Notes: generated by a model not told the origin, from the sequence alone. Positions 43,580 to 56,458 are shown, numbered from the stretch's first letter. The stretch: 64,000 nucleotides of DNA from Peromyscus leucopus (GCF_004664715.2 NC_051069.1:73368647-73432646), one strand, 5' to 3'. Program-made: numbers and translations.

Positions 43580-46500
43580 TATTGAGTTCTGTTCTTCAAG
43601 TGAATGTAGTTTAGGTTAAAGTTTATATGCTTTATCCCCAAATACCACACCCCAATAAAAATCTCTTTATTGTACCAGTTTAACCTTTTTCTTTAGTTTG
43701 AATCTTAGATTCTTAGTTTTCTAATAGTGCTTCTTATACACACAGGTCACAGACCACCTTTCCAAACATCACTGCTCCAATCAAAAGTAGTTTCAATTTA
43801 AAGTAATGGTGGTAGTGTTTCATAGTCTGCCCGCCTTTTAATCTGTCAGCTCAAAATTTCTAATTTATTTACAAAATGGAGTATGTTATTCTAAAACACG
43901 ACCCCTCTCTTCTACACGTTTCCTTTGTTCACCAAGGCTACACACTGAGACACAGCAGTATTAATTGTGTCTAGCACAAACCCATTCTCAATATGCCTAG
44001 TGTTTCTGGAACCACACAAGCACACATGCCTTTCAAGTGATGCACAAGATTGAAGTGCCATAGCAGCTCCTGGGTTACCCTGGCTCAGAGGTTTTGAGAG
44101 ATGCCAGGACTGGCTAAGGAACTTCTTTTTAAAAAGATGGAAAAAATTCCATGGAAGACAAACATAGATCACTTAAAAATCATTTTTATTTCATTCCTTT
44201 TCAGCTCGTCAGTCCATAAATATCAAAACCCACTTTTAAAAGGTATGTAAGGCATATTTGTATTGGAAGATAGTAGTGGAGAGTTCAAGAACCCTTTAGA
44301 CATTGGATAAATGTCATTTCAAAACAAATGATTTTATTCCTAGCTGAATAAAATCCCAATAATCAAATTTGATGTGTCTTATAGATGACATGTAAATTCT
44401 TTACTTAATTCATGAGAGCAAATGAGCATGTTTTTTCAATATGTTTGTTCTCTGACTTACCTTAGGTAATGTCACCATAAGACCCTTCTTTTATTGTGGT
44501 CCCCAACATATTTTGGAAAGGAAGGTTTCCACATTTGGTGAGTTTGAGAAAGGCTTCTTACCGCATTCTCAGAAGTTCTGTAAGGAGAGAATAAAAATCT
44601 GCTTAATTTATTTAACTCATGTTTTAAAAACTGATTGGGCCACATAAACCATTCCTCCATTTAAAAATTAATTGACATACATTAATACCTACATTTATAG
44701 GTAGCAGTGGGATATTCATTAACAATGGTGATGGTAGATATTTTGTGTTCAAGAGACACACACTTAATATCTTGTTGAAAAAATGTTAGTAGTTATCTCC
44801 CTGTTACCCTGTTTTATACTCCTCAACCAGTACTTTTGAAGGAATGAGTCATTTATTCCAATTTCTGCTTTAATATACTTTTCAAGCATTTCACTGGTTT
44901 GAGTCAGAAGTCATTTTAAAATGGAATACATGGATATCCCATTCTTACATTTTCGTATGCATTTCTTACATGAATTTCTTCGGACAAATAACTTGGATTT
45001 AAATTTTTGACACATCAGAAGGCCAATCCAGAAAGGATGTAAAAATAGTTTTTTGAAATGTAGTTCTAGTCAGTGTCTCAGGACAATAATTTTGAGTCTC
45101 CTGTTTAGAAAAATGCTGAAGATGTACAGTCTTCAGTGGTCAAGCGTCTCAGAGAAGCTGTGGGTCTGGTCCTTTTCAATGATGGGAGATGCCTTCTGGT
45201 GTTAGCCCTTCATTTGCTAGCTGCAGGTGTCCAGTGAAACAGCACTGGCTCAGAGCTCCCCGTCTTGTAAGTTTTCCATTTACTTGAGGCTTCTCAGACT
45301 TTTAGTGGTCAGATTTAATCTGAAATTCATTTCTGCTATTTTCACCAAGAGCAAAATTCTGCAAGCATTGACTCTGGTTTTGTGAAGCACAGATGCCGAG
45401 CCGACAATGCTTACCATGTGGTCAAAGCGTCTCCCAAATACTAAACTCTACCAAAATACTTTAAAACAAAAAGTATGTGTGGTGTCCGCGTGTTGTGCGT
45501 GGGACAGCAGCAGGGTGGCAGAAATGGAGAAGATGCACTGTGATATACTTAACAGGCTAGAAAATACTCTTGTCTTGAGCCTTCAGGAAAAATAAAATAA
45601 GCAAAATTGTCATCTTTTTCAAGAAATCATTGAGCACTTTTTCCTTCTTTTTGGAGAGCTGTAAAGTAGGCTGTGAAATGGGTTGGTGGTGAAAGATGAG
45701 CTGGGAGCAATTATTTCCCCATGTCCTTGCTGACTTGGATACCAGCAACTTTTCTTAGCTGAGGACGATCTAACTGAAAATGCAGATCCAATGACTAATG
45801 CCCTGGGTGTGTCAAAATGGCAGGCAGGCAGTGTTTACAACTCATCTCTCCGTTTAGCCCCTCCAGCTGCATCCAGATTTATGGTGGTTTCCTCTAGACT
45901 CATCAAACTAAGTTCTTTTCAAGGAAAATGCAAATTCTTCTGAGACTACCTGCAAGAATCTCCACCCAGGATTTTTGGTTGGGGAGAAGGTTTTAGAAGG
46001 AGATAAGTGCTGCAGAATTCTGCCCAGCTGTGTAGTCACATTTATAAGAAGAGTCATACTAACAAGATAATTGATGCAAAGAAAAAAGAATTATCAAATA
46101 TGGCATTGTTTAGAAGCAGCATAATATTTCATTATTTTTTTCCTCAACTTCCTATTGTGCCTTTATGTATTAAATACCAAAGAATCAGAAAAAACTATCC
46201 AATTGGAAAGCGGTTGTCAGGAAATGGACGTGCCATAATCACCATTATCTTAAATAACAAGATCCTTTCTTAAAGAAAATATAGCATGGTATCTGATATT
46301 TAATTATCCATGGAGTTACTTTTTACAAATATCTGTATAAGAATTTGTAATTAATTAATCACCACAGCACTGACACAAGTTGGAAAGTGGTAACTATATA
46401 TTTATATATTTTTTCTGCCGATGAAAACAATAAGAACAATTCTTATGACATATACTTGACATTTTCTTATTTACAAGAATAGGCAGCTGTTCCTGGAGAC

Positions 46501-46914
46501 TGACATATTCCTATGAGAAATCTACTTCAGACTCAGAGCCCAGGACCAGGGAACACTGAGTTTTAGCATAAAACCAAAACCTTACATGCCCTTTGCCAGC
46601 TTTGAGTTCTTACTCTCCCATAACTCTGTGTCTTCAGGAGAATCATCTTTTAGTTCTTGTTTCCTTAATACGTACTTCTCGACATTCCCACACTGGGGAC
46701 TTAATGTCACTCATCCCTGATGCACCTGAATTCTGTCACCTCAAAGTCTCTCAATTGAGTTGGGAGAAGTCTTATTTCCTAAGGAGATAATCTTTGCATC
46801 AACCTTCTTGTCAGATTCCTTTCCTTTTTGGGGGGTTCTTCTAACCTGTACTCCATACAGCTTTTAGAGTTAGATATCTATAATAAAAATGCATTAAGTA
46901 TTTTATTAATCACT
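43580..46914. other. Long unique block
   Basis: About 3.3 kb without an identifiable transposable element. Small frames (up to 89 codons) lack recognisable features. AT-rich. Confidence 0.45.
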
Positions 46915-47045
46915 TATTTAACAGGCCATTTAATTCTCATGACAGTATCATTATTCCACTTGTTAGGTAAAGAAATTTTGGCTGAGAGAAACTAAGTTGT
47001 CCATGGTTCACACTAACAGTAGACAGAGGCAAGACTTGAACCTTT
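46915..47045 (+). mobile_element. MIR SINE relic
   Basis: CATTTAATTCTCATGACAGT, ATTCCACTTGTTAGGTAAAG and AGACAGAGGCAAGACTTGAA are successive MIR blocks. Confidence 0.8.
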
Positions 47046-48224
47046 AATAATCTGAAACTGACCTTTTCTTTCTCAGCATTACACTTCATGCAACATCAAG
47101 TCATTCCCATCATGGTACTCATTATGCAAATTCTGCTCTTTCTATCATTCTCAAAATTACCAATGTGGGAAGACCACAGTTTTCTTTGTACACTCTTGTT
47201 CTGCTGAGGAAAACACTAAGAAAAATCTCCATGACCCAAGTTTTGTAACTGATTTAGTGCACTGGCTGTTAATTAAATCCATCTATTAAAGCAAAAGTGT
47301 TCAGTCATGTGGGAGACACGGTGAATGGATTGATTTGTAGGTCGGGTGAATACAAGCATTAGGTCTTTAATTAACTGTGGTTGTTTAATTTGGTTAGTTA
47401 AAGCACCATATGAATGAAGTCACATTGTGAACCCTGTTCCTGTGTGGGCCTGTCTGTTTAATCATGCTTGCACCCTTAACCTCCAGCAGCCCCTTGCTAA
47501 CTAATACATACTGTTAACTGAAAGCCAAGGATGGTGTGAGTGGAAAAGTGCAAATCCCTCCTCATGCTTGGAAAGAATTATCCAACATGCACATCCTACT
47601 GATGCTGGTCCAGAAATAGGGCACATTAATTAATCTGGTTTCAGTTCTCCTGAATAATTCATTGTATGGCAGAATGGTATGAATTGTACACATCTGAATC
47701 TCTTCTGAAAAATCACTTTAATAAAAAATTTAACAAATTAAACATTGAGGTGCAACCAGTTTATGGAAAAATAGGAAAAAACTCATGTTGATAGCCTCTG
47801 TTTTTAAAGAATATCTGTTCACTGATCTAGCTAGGAATGATGCATAGTAACTACTTGAACATTTCTCTTTGAGGTCTTGATATTTCTTCTATTTAATAAT
47901 GACTACTTTTCATTCAGGGTCAATGATGGTCATCTGTGATATTGCATTCAAATGCTTGAAACAGGGCTGCTACAGTCGGAGAAAAGGGAAGGAATCCCAA
48001 GTTAATTTTCATCAGATTCCTTTTCTTCTTTTCTAATTAAAGTAATGAACAGTCCACACAAATAAACCACTATCATTATTTAGGTCCTATAATTCAAAGC
48101 ATATTTAAGTTCTGTTTATAATATTGTTGTTCTAATATTATATTCTGTTAAATTAAATTCTGTTCAATTACTTTACATGAATTATCTACATAATAAAATG
48201 TAGGGAAATGTATATATTGATTCA
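47046..48224. other. Unique block with homeodomain-like motifs
   Basis: No repeat recognised. 47225-47660 has several TTAATTA/TTAATTAA words and an AACTGTGGTT word (RUNX-like) in repeat-free DNA. Confidence 0.4.
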
Positions 48225-48419
48225 TTTAATGTTTATTTATCGAACCTCTACCAGACAAAGAGATATTTAAAATATATGTATTTATAATACATATTTACAT
48301 GATTAAGCACTTGTACTTAGGAATACAATTGTGAATAAAACCAGGATTTAACCATTTCCTGATGGAGGTTTAAAGTATTGAGGGCATGATTGATCAAATA
48401 GATCAAATCATACTTTAAA
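48225..48419 (-). mobile_element. L2 LINE 3' end, antisense
   Basis: ATTCATTTAATGTTTATTTATC, then GGAATACAATTGTGAATAAA resemble the antisense L2 3' end. Interrupted by the SINE that follows. Confidence 0.58.
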
Positions 48420-48652
48420 ATTTTTATTCATTTATTTTTGTGTGTATATATGTATTCCTGTATGAGTTTTTATACACTAGGGGCATGCACATGCCCAAAG
48501 AGGCCAGAGGGCATCAGCTTTTCTGGAACTGAAGTTAAAGGTGATTGTGAGCTCTTCTGTGTGTGTGCTGTGAGCCTAACCTGGGTCCTCTGTAACAACA
48601 GTAAGCACTCAAACCACCGAGGCATCTCTCTAACCCCCACTCCCTGCCAATA
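48420..48652 (-). mobile_element. B3/B2-type SINE, antisense
   Basis: AGAGGCCAGAGGGCATCAGC, GTGATTGTGAGCTC, CTGGGTCCTCTGTAACAACA and CACCGAGGCATCTCTCTAAC are antisense B3 landmarks in order. Confidence 0.87.
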
Positions 48653-48655
48653 ATA

Positions 48656-48960
48656 CTTTTCACACAAATACTTATTGATTACTCTATGTACCAGGCAGAG
48701 AGACAGACAACCACCCAAATCCCCACTTTCGTTGACCTTTACTCCTGTGAGAATTTTTAACAAACATGAAATAAAATTATAGAAAATGTGTATGGAAAAA
48801 AATGCTGCAGTGTGAAGCAAAGCAAGAGGATGTCTGGAGACGGGTGGTATCAACACGTGCCACTTTAAATAAGGTGGTCCATGAGGCGCCACTGAAAATG
48901 TGTGCAAAGGACATGAGGAGTTAAGGGTAAGAACAATGCTGATACTAGGGATAGAGAAGA
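48656..48960 (-). mobile_element. L2-like relic, antisense
   Basis: ATACTTATTGATTACTCTAT, GTACCAGGCAGAGAG and later GTGTGCAAAGGACATGAGGA fit the antisense L2 pattern. Old and gapped. The 165-codon frame opposite it is chance. Confidence 0.5.
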
Positions 48961-49218
48961 GCAAACGTATCCTTCTGAGGCAGAAGCACCCCTAGTGCGT
49001 TCTAGGGACTTCATGCAGACCTCGTAAGTGATGGAAGAATGAACAAAGAGGAACTAGTATGAGAAAGAGCTGGGCATGTAAAAGGAGGCCAGGGCAGGGA
49101 AGAGCTTGGGGGATAAAAAGTGAGAGAGAGGAGGTTCTCATCAATGTTCCATGGTTCTTACTACCTGACTTACATTTTTAGAGGCTGCCTCAGACTGTTG
49201 TAATAAAACTAGTCTGCT

Positions 49219-49437
49219 AGGGGTTGGAGAGATGGGCCAGTGGTTAAGAGCACTGGCTGCTCTCTCAGAAGACGTGGGTTTGATTCCCAGCGTCCAGTTC
49301 ACAATCACTGGCCACTCAAGTTTCAGGAAATATGATGCCTTCTGCCGACACCAGGCATGCAGTTGGTACACTGACATATGACATACATGCAGGCAAAACA
49401 TCTATACACATGAAATTGTAAAAGCAATAAAAATAGG
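49219..49437 (+). mobile_element. B3/B2-type SINE
   Basis: GGGGTTGGAGAGATGGGCCA (A-box region), GTGGGTTTGATTCCCAGCGT (B-box region), then ACATGCAGGCAAAACATCTA and an AATAAAAATA tail. Confidence 0.93.
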
Positions 49438-49892
49438 CTGCAGGTGAAAAGGTGAACAAGGAAACACATTTCTGACCCAGGAAAGATATGATGGAGGATT
49501 GGACCAGGATGACAGTGGGGGTGGGTTGGGGATGATGGGTTAGTGTTAATGTATATTATAATGCATGTTCCCAATAAGTGGAACAATATAATTGATCTCA
49601 TATAGAGGTGGAAGTATGAAGTTTATTTTTAACAATAGCATTTTATCATATTTGAATGTCAAAATTCTTTAAAATGATTAGTAGATGATTTATATTTTAA
49701 AATTTCACTTAAAGCCACCTAATGCCTTGTGACTCCATGCGAATTGTGAACCTTACAATGAGTTAAAAGGCCAACTCAGTGCACTGAAGGCTGTCCAGTA
49801 AGGCAGCTGCGAGCCATATGTGGCTATTGAGAATTTACTCTACACTAGATTTCAAAGCTTGTTGGTAAAAACAAATGAAATGAAAATGTATT

Positions 49893-50226
49893 CTTGAGGT
49901 GGTTGGAACGAGAAGGGCTTCCACAGGCTCATATGTTTGAATGCTTGGTCCACAGTGGGTGGAACTGTTTGGGAGGCATTGAGAGGTATGGACTTGTTGG
50001 CAGAGGTGAGGAACTCAGGGTGGGCTTTGAGGTTTCTAAAGACTGACACCATTCCTATGGCGACTCTCTCTACCTCCTGCTTACCAAGCCAAGTGTGAGC
50101 TCTCAGCTGTTCTTTCTACCATGTCTTTGCTTTGCTATCATAGACTATAATTCTCTGAAATGGTCCAATTAAGTAGTTTCTTTTGTAAATCATTCTCTTA
50201 TGGTTGGCCTCTTTGCAGAAAAGATG
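49893..50226 (+). mobile_element. ORR1-type MaLR LTR
   Basis: CACAGGCTCATATGTTTGAA, TGCTTGGTCCACAGTGGGTG, GGTGGGCTTTGAGGTTTC and GTGAGCTCTCAGCTGTTC are ORR1 landmarks. The right end is diverged. Confidence 0.8.
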
Positions 50227-50275
50227 CTCTGTAGAAACTTAAGTATATTTTTTAAAGCCAATATACCTCCATAGC

Positions 50276-50280
<5 letters not shown>

Positions 50281-50322
<42 letters not shown>

Positions 50323-50376
50323 TATAGTATAAGATATATATATATAATATACATATAAAATATATATAATATATAT
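50281..50376. repeat. (TA)n-rich, self-complementary tract
   Basis: About 96 bp of almost pure A/T with long alternating TA runs. Likely cruciform-prone. Confidence 0.92.
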
Positions 50377-51034
50377 AAGTTAAATGAAAGAAAAATTTAA
50401 ATAGCATGTAGAAATTTTGTGCCAAGCCTGACTTTATAAGCAGATAGTTGACCTGGTCTTGGAAAGTGCAGGCAGTCTTAGTTTTGGAACTGAATATTTA
50501 GCTGTGTTCTGGAGAATGTGAGAGTCAAGTAGTGCAAAGGGAGAGGGACAGACACTCAGGTTGAAGAAAAAAGCAGGCAGGTTTCTCATAAAGGTAAATG
50601 ATCTACATAAGATAAAGAATAGGCGTTTGAAAAAAAGTCAAAATGAAAAAAAATTAAAAAGAAAAATGGCAACCAAATTATCAGTGTGTCTTGAAGAGAG
50701 GAGTAAAGAGCCATATGAATTTTCCTGGAACAGTTCCTCACACTATCTGTGAAGATCAGTTTTGCTTTGCAGATAAGAGCAGTGAGGCAGAACAAGATAA
50801 AGAAAAGAACAACAACAACAACCCCTCCCCCAAACTCCCACAATGTCCCACATTCAACAAGATGACATCACAACATTGGATTAGCAAACTTCAAAACAGT
50901 AGCTTTATAACATTTTATGACTTTTTTTTCCCAAAAAAGAACATTTATAAAAAACATAATTTCTGATTTTCAGTTTGTGGTCTTTAGTTCTTTAATAGTT
51001 GTACTATTTGACTGCAGGACCAGAATGACTATTT
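50377..51034. other. Unique AT-rich spacer
   Basis: A 64-codon lysine-rich frame at 50561-50752 has no recognisable product. Confidence 0.4.
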
Positions 51035-51185
51035 CCCAGGCAGTGGTGGCACACACCTTTAATCCCAGCACTCGGGAGGCAGAGGCAGGCAGATCTCTAT
51101 GATTTGGAGGTCAGCCTGGTCTACAGAGTGAGTTCCAGGACAGCCAAAGCTATACAGAGAAACCCTGTCCCCCCAAAACAACAAA
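51035..51185 (+). mobile_element. B1 SINE
   Basis: CCAGGCAGTGGTGGCACACA, TTAATCCCAGCACTCGGGAG and ACAGAGAAACCCTGTCC. A-rich tail CAACAAACAAACAAAA. Slightly diverged. Confidence 0.95.
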
Positions 51186-52522
51186 CAAACAAAACCCAGA
51201 AGTAACTGTTTGTATGTGGTGGGAAAGGGCTCTTGTTGGAAGGGAATTGTACAGGGTTTGGAAGAAGAGACACTGAAGCATCATATTTAATGGACAGGCA
51301 CCAAGAAAGGCCAGTGGTCTCAAGGTTATTTCCTAGCAATACTCAGGATGTCTCTCTTGCTCTTGGTATGAGGAAAAGTTGGTTGTGACACAACTCCTTT
51401 CTTGGGTGCCTTCCTACATGTGCTACGTGTTCAACCCAGCTATATGATCAATGAATCATCTATGCTTTTTCTGGTCTATGTGTAAACATCAGTTGGTTGA
51501 TCCACATCTCATATACTGTTGTCATGGATCTGCAGGAGTTTCTTTAGTTTGTGTATTGGAAGGATGAGGTCTTAATTCTTATTAGTTTTGAAACTGATAC
51601 CAGGTAGAGTATTACTTGTTGGATTTCCACAATGGCAAATGTTTAACAGCCCACTGATTTGGTAGCTCCAGTCAATAGGTACACATTTTTTCCCCTTCAC
51701 AACCTCTCTTGTCTATCCAAATGATTTTGCCTCATGTAATAAGGTTTTGTCTTACATGTCCATAAATGATCAAGTGTTGAATTTCTACAAAGCCAATTAA
51801 AAACTGTGAGCAGTTTCCTGAAAGAGAATCACATGAATCAGAGTGTTCTATAGATTCATAGGAATTCTGAAAAAGTGAATTAGGAAAATGGGCAGAAACA
51901 AAATGGACACTAAATCAAGCAAGGATGTGACCACAGGAGCAGTATCTGTTCTGTCTAATACTGCAGTCCTTCCCAGTGGCCACTGACAGCAACCTGCTCT
52001 GCACTGTTCCTTAGTGAAGCTCATTGTCAAGGCACAGAACATCTAGTTAGCAGCAGGCATTGTCCTCTCAAGCTGTGTCGAGGCTATGACTCACCAGCAA
52101 CAGAGCCAACAATCATCTGAAGTTCAGCTGTTGAGAAAGGCAATGGCTACCTCCTTTGGTTTTGCTAATCCTTCTGGAATGATCTCAGAAAGAAGAGCAA
52201 CTGTAAAACCCAAATGATAAGCATCTATCGTGGATGTCTTTAAAAGACCAGATACTTAAACCATTATCTTTTTTTTCTCATATTTTATCCAACCACATTG
52301 CTAATAAAATGCCCAAATCTATGAGTCTATGATTTGAACATGCCTTTCCTATGCTTATATAACTTGTAATGTTTGCCTACTTATTTTGTCAATGGTAAGA
52401 ATTTTTCAAAAACAACATCTAAAACTGTTTATACGAAAGATTTGGTATCTTCAGATGAAATTGTTTTTGAGATCTTATTTTAGTATCTCAGAAAAGTTAG
52501 AAACACTTAATGTGTGATTTTT
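51186..52522. other. Unique block
   Basis: No repeat or gene recognised. Confidence 0.4.
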
Positions 52523-52972
52523 ATACTAGTTACCTTTAAATGGCACCTTCACAAAGCCTAGAGAATGCCTGAGAGGGAAGTCTCAGTTGAGGGATGCTCC
52601 AGATCAGATTGGCCTGCGGGCATGTCTGTGGGAGGGTGTCTTGATTGTAGGTTAGTAGGAAGGCTCCACCCACTGTGCTTATCACTTTCCCCTGGGCAGG
52701 TGGTGTTGGGCTTAATAAGACATCTACATAAGCCTGGGTCTCTGAGTGAGTCAGCAAGCAGCATCTCTTTGTTTTTCTGGCTGTACTTCCTTGGCTGTGA
52801 GTGAGTTCCCTGGTTAGAGATGATGCTGTGTGGAATACAAGCTGACCTGCCTTGAGTTCATGCCTAGACTTCTCATAACGGTGGACAGTAACCTGTAAGA
52901 TGAAATAAATTCTTTCCTTCCCTAAGTTGCTTTTGGTTTTGGTGTTTTTTCAAAGCAACACAACAAAACTAG
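52523..52972 (+). mobile_element. ERVL (MT2-like) LTR
   Basis: GATTGGCCTGCGGGCATGTC, GGCTCCACCCACTGTGCTTA, TTGGGCTTAATAAGACATC and the polyadenylation region ATGAAATAAATTC are MT2-like landmarks. Confidence 0.75.
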
Positions 52973-53228
52973 GAGAATACTTATATCCAATATTTCCAGT
53001 ATTGGTGAATTATGTCAGCTTTTAAATGTAAGTAGTAATTTATTAAACTTTGTGGTGGTATTTCTATGTCAAAATATAATACAAGATTTAAATTAGTTCA
53101 TAATTTAGACAAATTGATAATGATCTAGATTCAATTACAAAACCATCCTTCACCATGTCTGATAAAATTTTCATTTCATAAGCTTTCAAAATATGCTGAA
53201 CAATGTGAATGAGCTGATTATTGGATGG

Positions 53229-53586
53229 TGCTTAGCTAGGGTTTTATTGCTGTGAAGAGACACCATGACCACAGCAACTGTTATAAAGCAAAACATTTAA
53301 TTGGGGCTGACTTACAGTTTCAGAGGTTTAGTCCATTATTGTCATGGCGAGAAGCATGGCACCATGCAGGAAGACATGGTGTTGGAGAAGGAGCTGAGAG
53401 TTCTACATCTTGATCCACAGGTGGCAGCAGACTGCCACACTAGGCCTAGCTTGAGCATATAAGACCTCAAAGCCCACCTCCACAATGACACAGTTCCTCC
53501 AACAAGGACACAGATCCTAATAATGCTACTGGGTCAAGCATTCAAACACAAGAGTCTATGAGGGCCATTCCTACTGAAATCACCAC
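53229..53586 (-). mobile_element. ORR1-type MaLR LTR, antisense
   Basis: 358 bp from TGCTTAGCTAGGGTTTTATT to TGAAATCACCACA. Carries AACATTTAATTGGGGCTGAC, GAGCTGAGAGTTCTACATC, CTAGCTTGAGCATATAAGAC and CAAGCATTCAAACACAAGAG. More complete than the copy at 20865. Confidence 0.88.
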
Positions 53587-54231
53587 AGACAGTTTTATTG
53601 AATCTAGTTACACACAATTCATTATAAGAATTCAGTTGACATTTAATTTGAAGATGTTTAAAAATCTAGAGTGGTAATTATTTGTGCTGTAACTATAGTT
53701 GCATATGTGTTTGAGTGTAAATATATAAAAATTACTTTTCTACTATAAATTGAGTACACAGTCAATTCATAAATTTAGAAAGCATAGAAAAGAAATGAAA
53801 GTGAATCAATCAGTTGTTCCTTCCGGAAATAGCCACTGCTGACTTTACTGTATTGATTTCCAATGCTTTTATGTGACTATGTCTATGTGCATGTGTGCCT
53901 ATGGGAAGGTGTTACTCTGCACATTTCTTCTTCTTTTGAATTTATTTGGTGATATGACTATGGCACAAGAAAGTTGCCTTGGACTTTGCACATATTCAAA
54001 AGATACATTGTATATGATAACCTTTGATTTTTGGAAGGTAATTTGTGATTAGCCTTCCTTGGTGTAAGAATAGAGGAAAGAAATGCATCCAGGTGCTTCT
54101 AGAAGACTCATCCTGGTCATGTGGAGGGTATGCTCTCTGGGCTGTTGTTGGAGGCCAAAGATGCTTACTGTAATTAGTATGACAACAATGCTGACATTGT
54201 TTATTTTTGCAATTAATATACATTTATTTAG
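53587..54231. other. Unique spacer
   Basis: Nothing recognised. Confidence 0.4.
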
Positions 54232-54345
54232 CAGGGTATGCTGATTCACACTTGTGATCATAACATTTGGGAGGCTGAATCATTTCCTATTAATTCCAGG
54301 CCAACTTCAGCAACACAATGAAAGTCTGAATCAGAGAGATATAGA
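54232..54345 (+). mobile_element. Old 7SL-derived SINE
   Basis: GCAGGGTATGCTGATTCACA, ACATTTGGGAGGCTGAATCA and CCAGGCCAACTTCAGCAACA match the 7SL monomer order with many changes. Confidence 0.65.
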
Positions 54346-54443
54346 TAAACAAACAAACCCTTACCTGCTTATGAAATATAAGAAGTATCTTCCAGCTAAT
54401 TTCTTTAAGTTCTGCTCTGTTGTCTAATGGGGCTTGAGAGTCA

Positions 54444-54448
<5 letters not shown>

Positions 54449-54488
<40 letters not shown>
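54449..54488. repeat. (CT)n microsatellite
   Basis: About 20 CT units. Confidence 0.95.
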
Positions 54489-54493
<5 letters not shown>

Positions 54494-54588
54494 TCCTCTC
54501 TCTCCACTTAGATATTTCAGAAGGAAGCTAGTGAGTAAAAAAATATGCATGTAACCTTTGTGATATTCAAAGTTTTAAGGGAATAGTA

Positions 54589-55038
54589 TATTGGTGAAAT
54601 TATTAAGGCCACTCCATAGAGTTAAAATGGAGATTTATTTAGTGGCATAACTTAAAAAAATGAAGGCATAGGTAGGTTGCAGGGTCTGGGAAAGACGCAG
54701 CACAGTCCGGTGGTGTTCTCTGAAGAACTCTGCTTGGTCTACCTCCAGCGTTCAGGGTCCAGGAAACCAAGAGAAGTGGTGCATCCAGATCTCAAGTCTT
54801 CAGGGTCCTCTCTTGGCCCCGCCTTGTAGGCATGACAGTTACCGAAGCCTCAATGGGGGCTGGAACTTCCAGATCAAGGTTGGAATGGCGAGCCGGGCGG
54901 TGGTGGCACACGCCTTTAATCCTAGCACTCGGGAGGCAGAGGCAGGCAGATCTCTGTGAGTTCGAGGCCAGCCTGGGCTACCAAGTGAGTCCCAGGAAAG
55001 GCGCAAAGCTATACAGAGAAACCCTGTCTCGAAAAAAC

Positions 55039-55076
<38 letters not shown>

Positions 55077-55097
55077 TTGGAATGGCTACCCACTACA
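54589..55097 (-). mobile_element. 3' LTR of compact antisense ERV, with B1 insertion
   Basis: Same family as the solo LTR at 23942. Contains a B1 at 54892-55072. Minus-strand start TGTAGTGGGTAGCCATTCC follows a polypurine tract (plus strand 55098-55112, TCTCTCCCTTTTGTC). Left flank ATAGTA at 54583-54588 is repeated exactly at 56292-56297, after the element's right end. Confidence 0.88.
54892..55072 (+). mobile_element. Young full-length B1 SINE
   Basis: GCCGGGCGGTGGTGGCACAC start, B-box part GAGTTCGAGGCCAGCC and a pure A tail of about 34. Exact 14-bp target duplications AAGGTTGGAATGGC lie at 54876-54889 and 55073-55086. Inserted into the ERV LTR, so younger than it. Confidence 0.97.
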
Positions 55098-56263
55098 TCT
55101 CTCCCTTTTGTCTAAATAAGAAGGTTCTAACCTAATACAAGACTATATACAAGGAAAGGTTATCAAATATTGTCCAGGGGTAAAGAGGGTTAATGATCTA
55201 GGAAAGATGGAACTACAACCAATGTGAACAATATTAAGCAAGAAACACATAGTAAAATCCAGTGAAGTCTAGAGCATAGGTAAATGGCATGTTACAAAGA
55301 TCATTTCAAAAGATGTCCTATCCTAAAGAACCTGAATCTAATACTTAATATGTTCTATCTAAGATTATATATATATATATATATAAAGTTGTAACTATAA
55401 CTGCTAGTTTTCAGTCCCATCAAAGACCTGAGAAGGAATATAATGGTACCTGAGAAATGAATGGAAGATGGATGCAAGCAACTTTTGGGAATCTTGCAAG
55501 AGTAGATAGAGATAGCTGGCAGCCTGGACAGCCACCCAATGCTTCTCAGCAATGTTGGTGCATTCAAATTGTCTACAGGCCTAGAGTATCTGACAGGCCA
55601 TTTTTAGAAGCTGGAATTCTGAAAGACCATCTTACCCTGTCTTGGCAGAGTACAGTGGTCGCTTTCCTTGTGTCTCGCTTGTCCAGAAAGGACAACATTT
55701 GTACTGTCAGCAGTTGAGGCAAGGGCAGTTCTTTGCCCAGTAGGCCATTTTGTGTCAAGAAGACAAACTTCCAAATGGAAATGTTTTAGAGGCCCAACAT
55801 TTTCTCGGGATCAAACTGGTGCTGCCAGGAGCAATTGTGTCTCATGTCAACAGAATTATGTTATTTAAATGCCATATTCTCTAGGTCTATGAAGTGTTTG
55901 AAGATTACCTGTTCATCTGACCTATGTATCTGTAAATCTGGATAACCTAACTAACGTAACTATAGAGATGACAAGCATAGGTGACTATAAATCTATAAGT
56001 CTTATCTACCGAAATTACCTAAGTACTAAGGCTTCATGTTAACAAGGTAAACAGTCTATAAGCAAATGTATGGTAAAGGATGATGACTTTAAAATAGTGA
56101 CAATACACAAGATATTTATAACAGAGGCAGGAATGTATAGTGCGATATGCAATATGACAATAATATTAAATATATATCAATATACAGAATATCCTAAACA
56201 GAAGTGGAACATACATAAAGTATGACAGATATAAATTTACATTTATATCTGTCATTACATTAC
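55098..56263 (-). mobile_element. ERV internal region, non-coding
   Basis: Begins (minus strand 3' end) with the polypurine tract. 55400-55860 aligns by eye with 33800-34250 of the larger ERV. No gag or pol motif remains. About 1.17 kb. Confidence 0.75.
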
Positions 56264-56291
56264 ATCAAGGTTGGAATGGCTACCCACTACA
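56264..56291 (-). mobile_element. 28-bp remnant of the second LTR
   Basis: ATCAAGGTTGGAATGGC then TACCCACTACA equals the U3 terminus of the left LTR. It is directly followed by the target duplication ATAGTA (56292-56297). The remaining LTR, leader and gag are missing. Confidence 0.85.
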
Positions 56292-56458
56292 ATAGTAAAT
56301 AAAGTTCAACGAACTTTGCGAAATACAAATGGCTCCCCATCATCCTTCTGATAGTCTGCCACATCCTCAGATGTTCACTGTGAGAATCTGAACACATGTT
56401 GTTTGGAAGGGAATTTTGACTGATATTTTGTTAATAATAATAATAAACCCCTCATTTT

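Noticed and set aside
48470..48964. 165-codon minus-strand open frame
   Set aside because: It runs across a B3/B2 SINE and an L2-like relic. Composition and content are those of repeats.
50281..50376. AT-rich tract as a replication origin or scaffold attachment site
   Set aside because: AT content alone is insufficient. It is most simply a (TA)n microsatellite.
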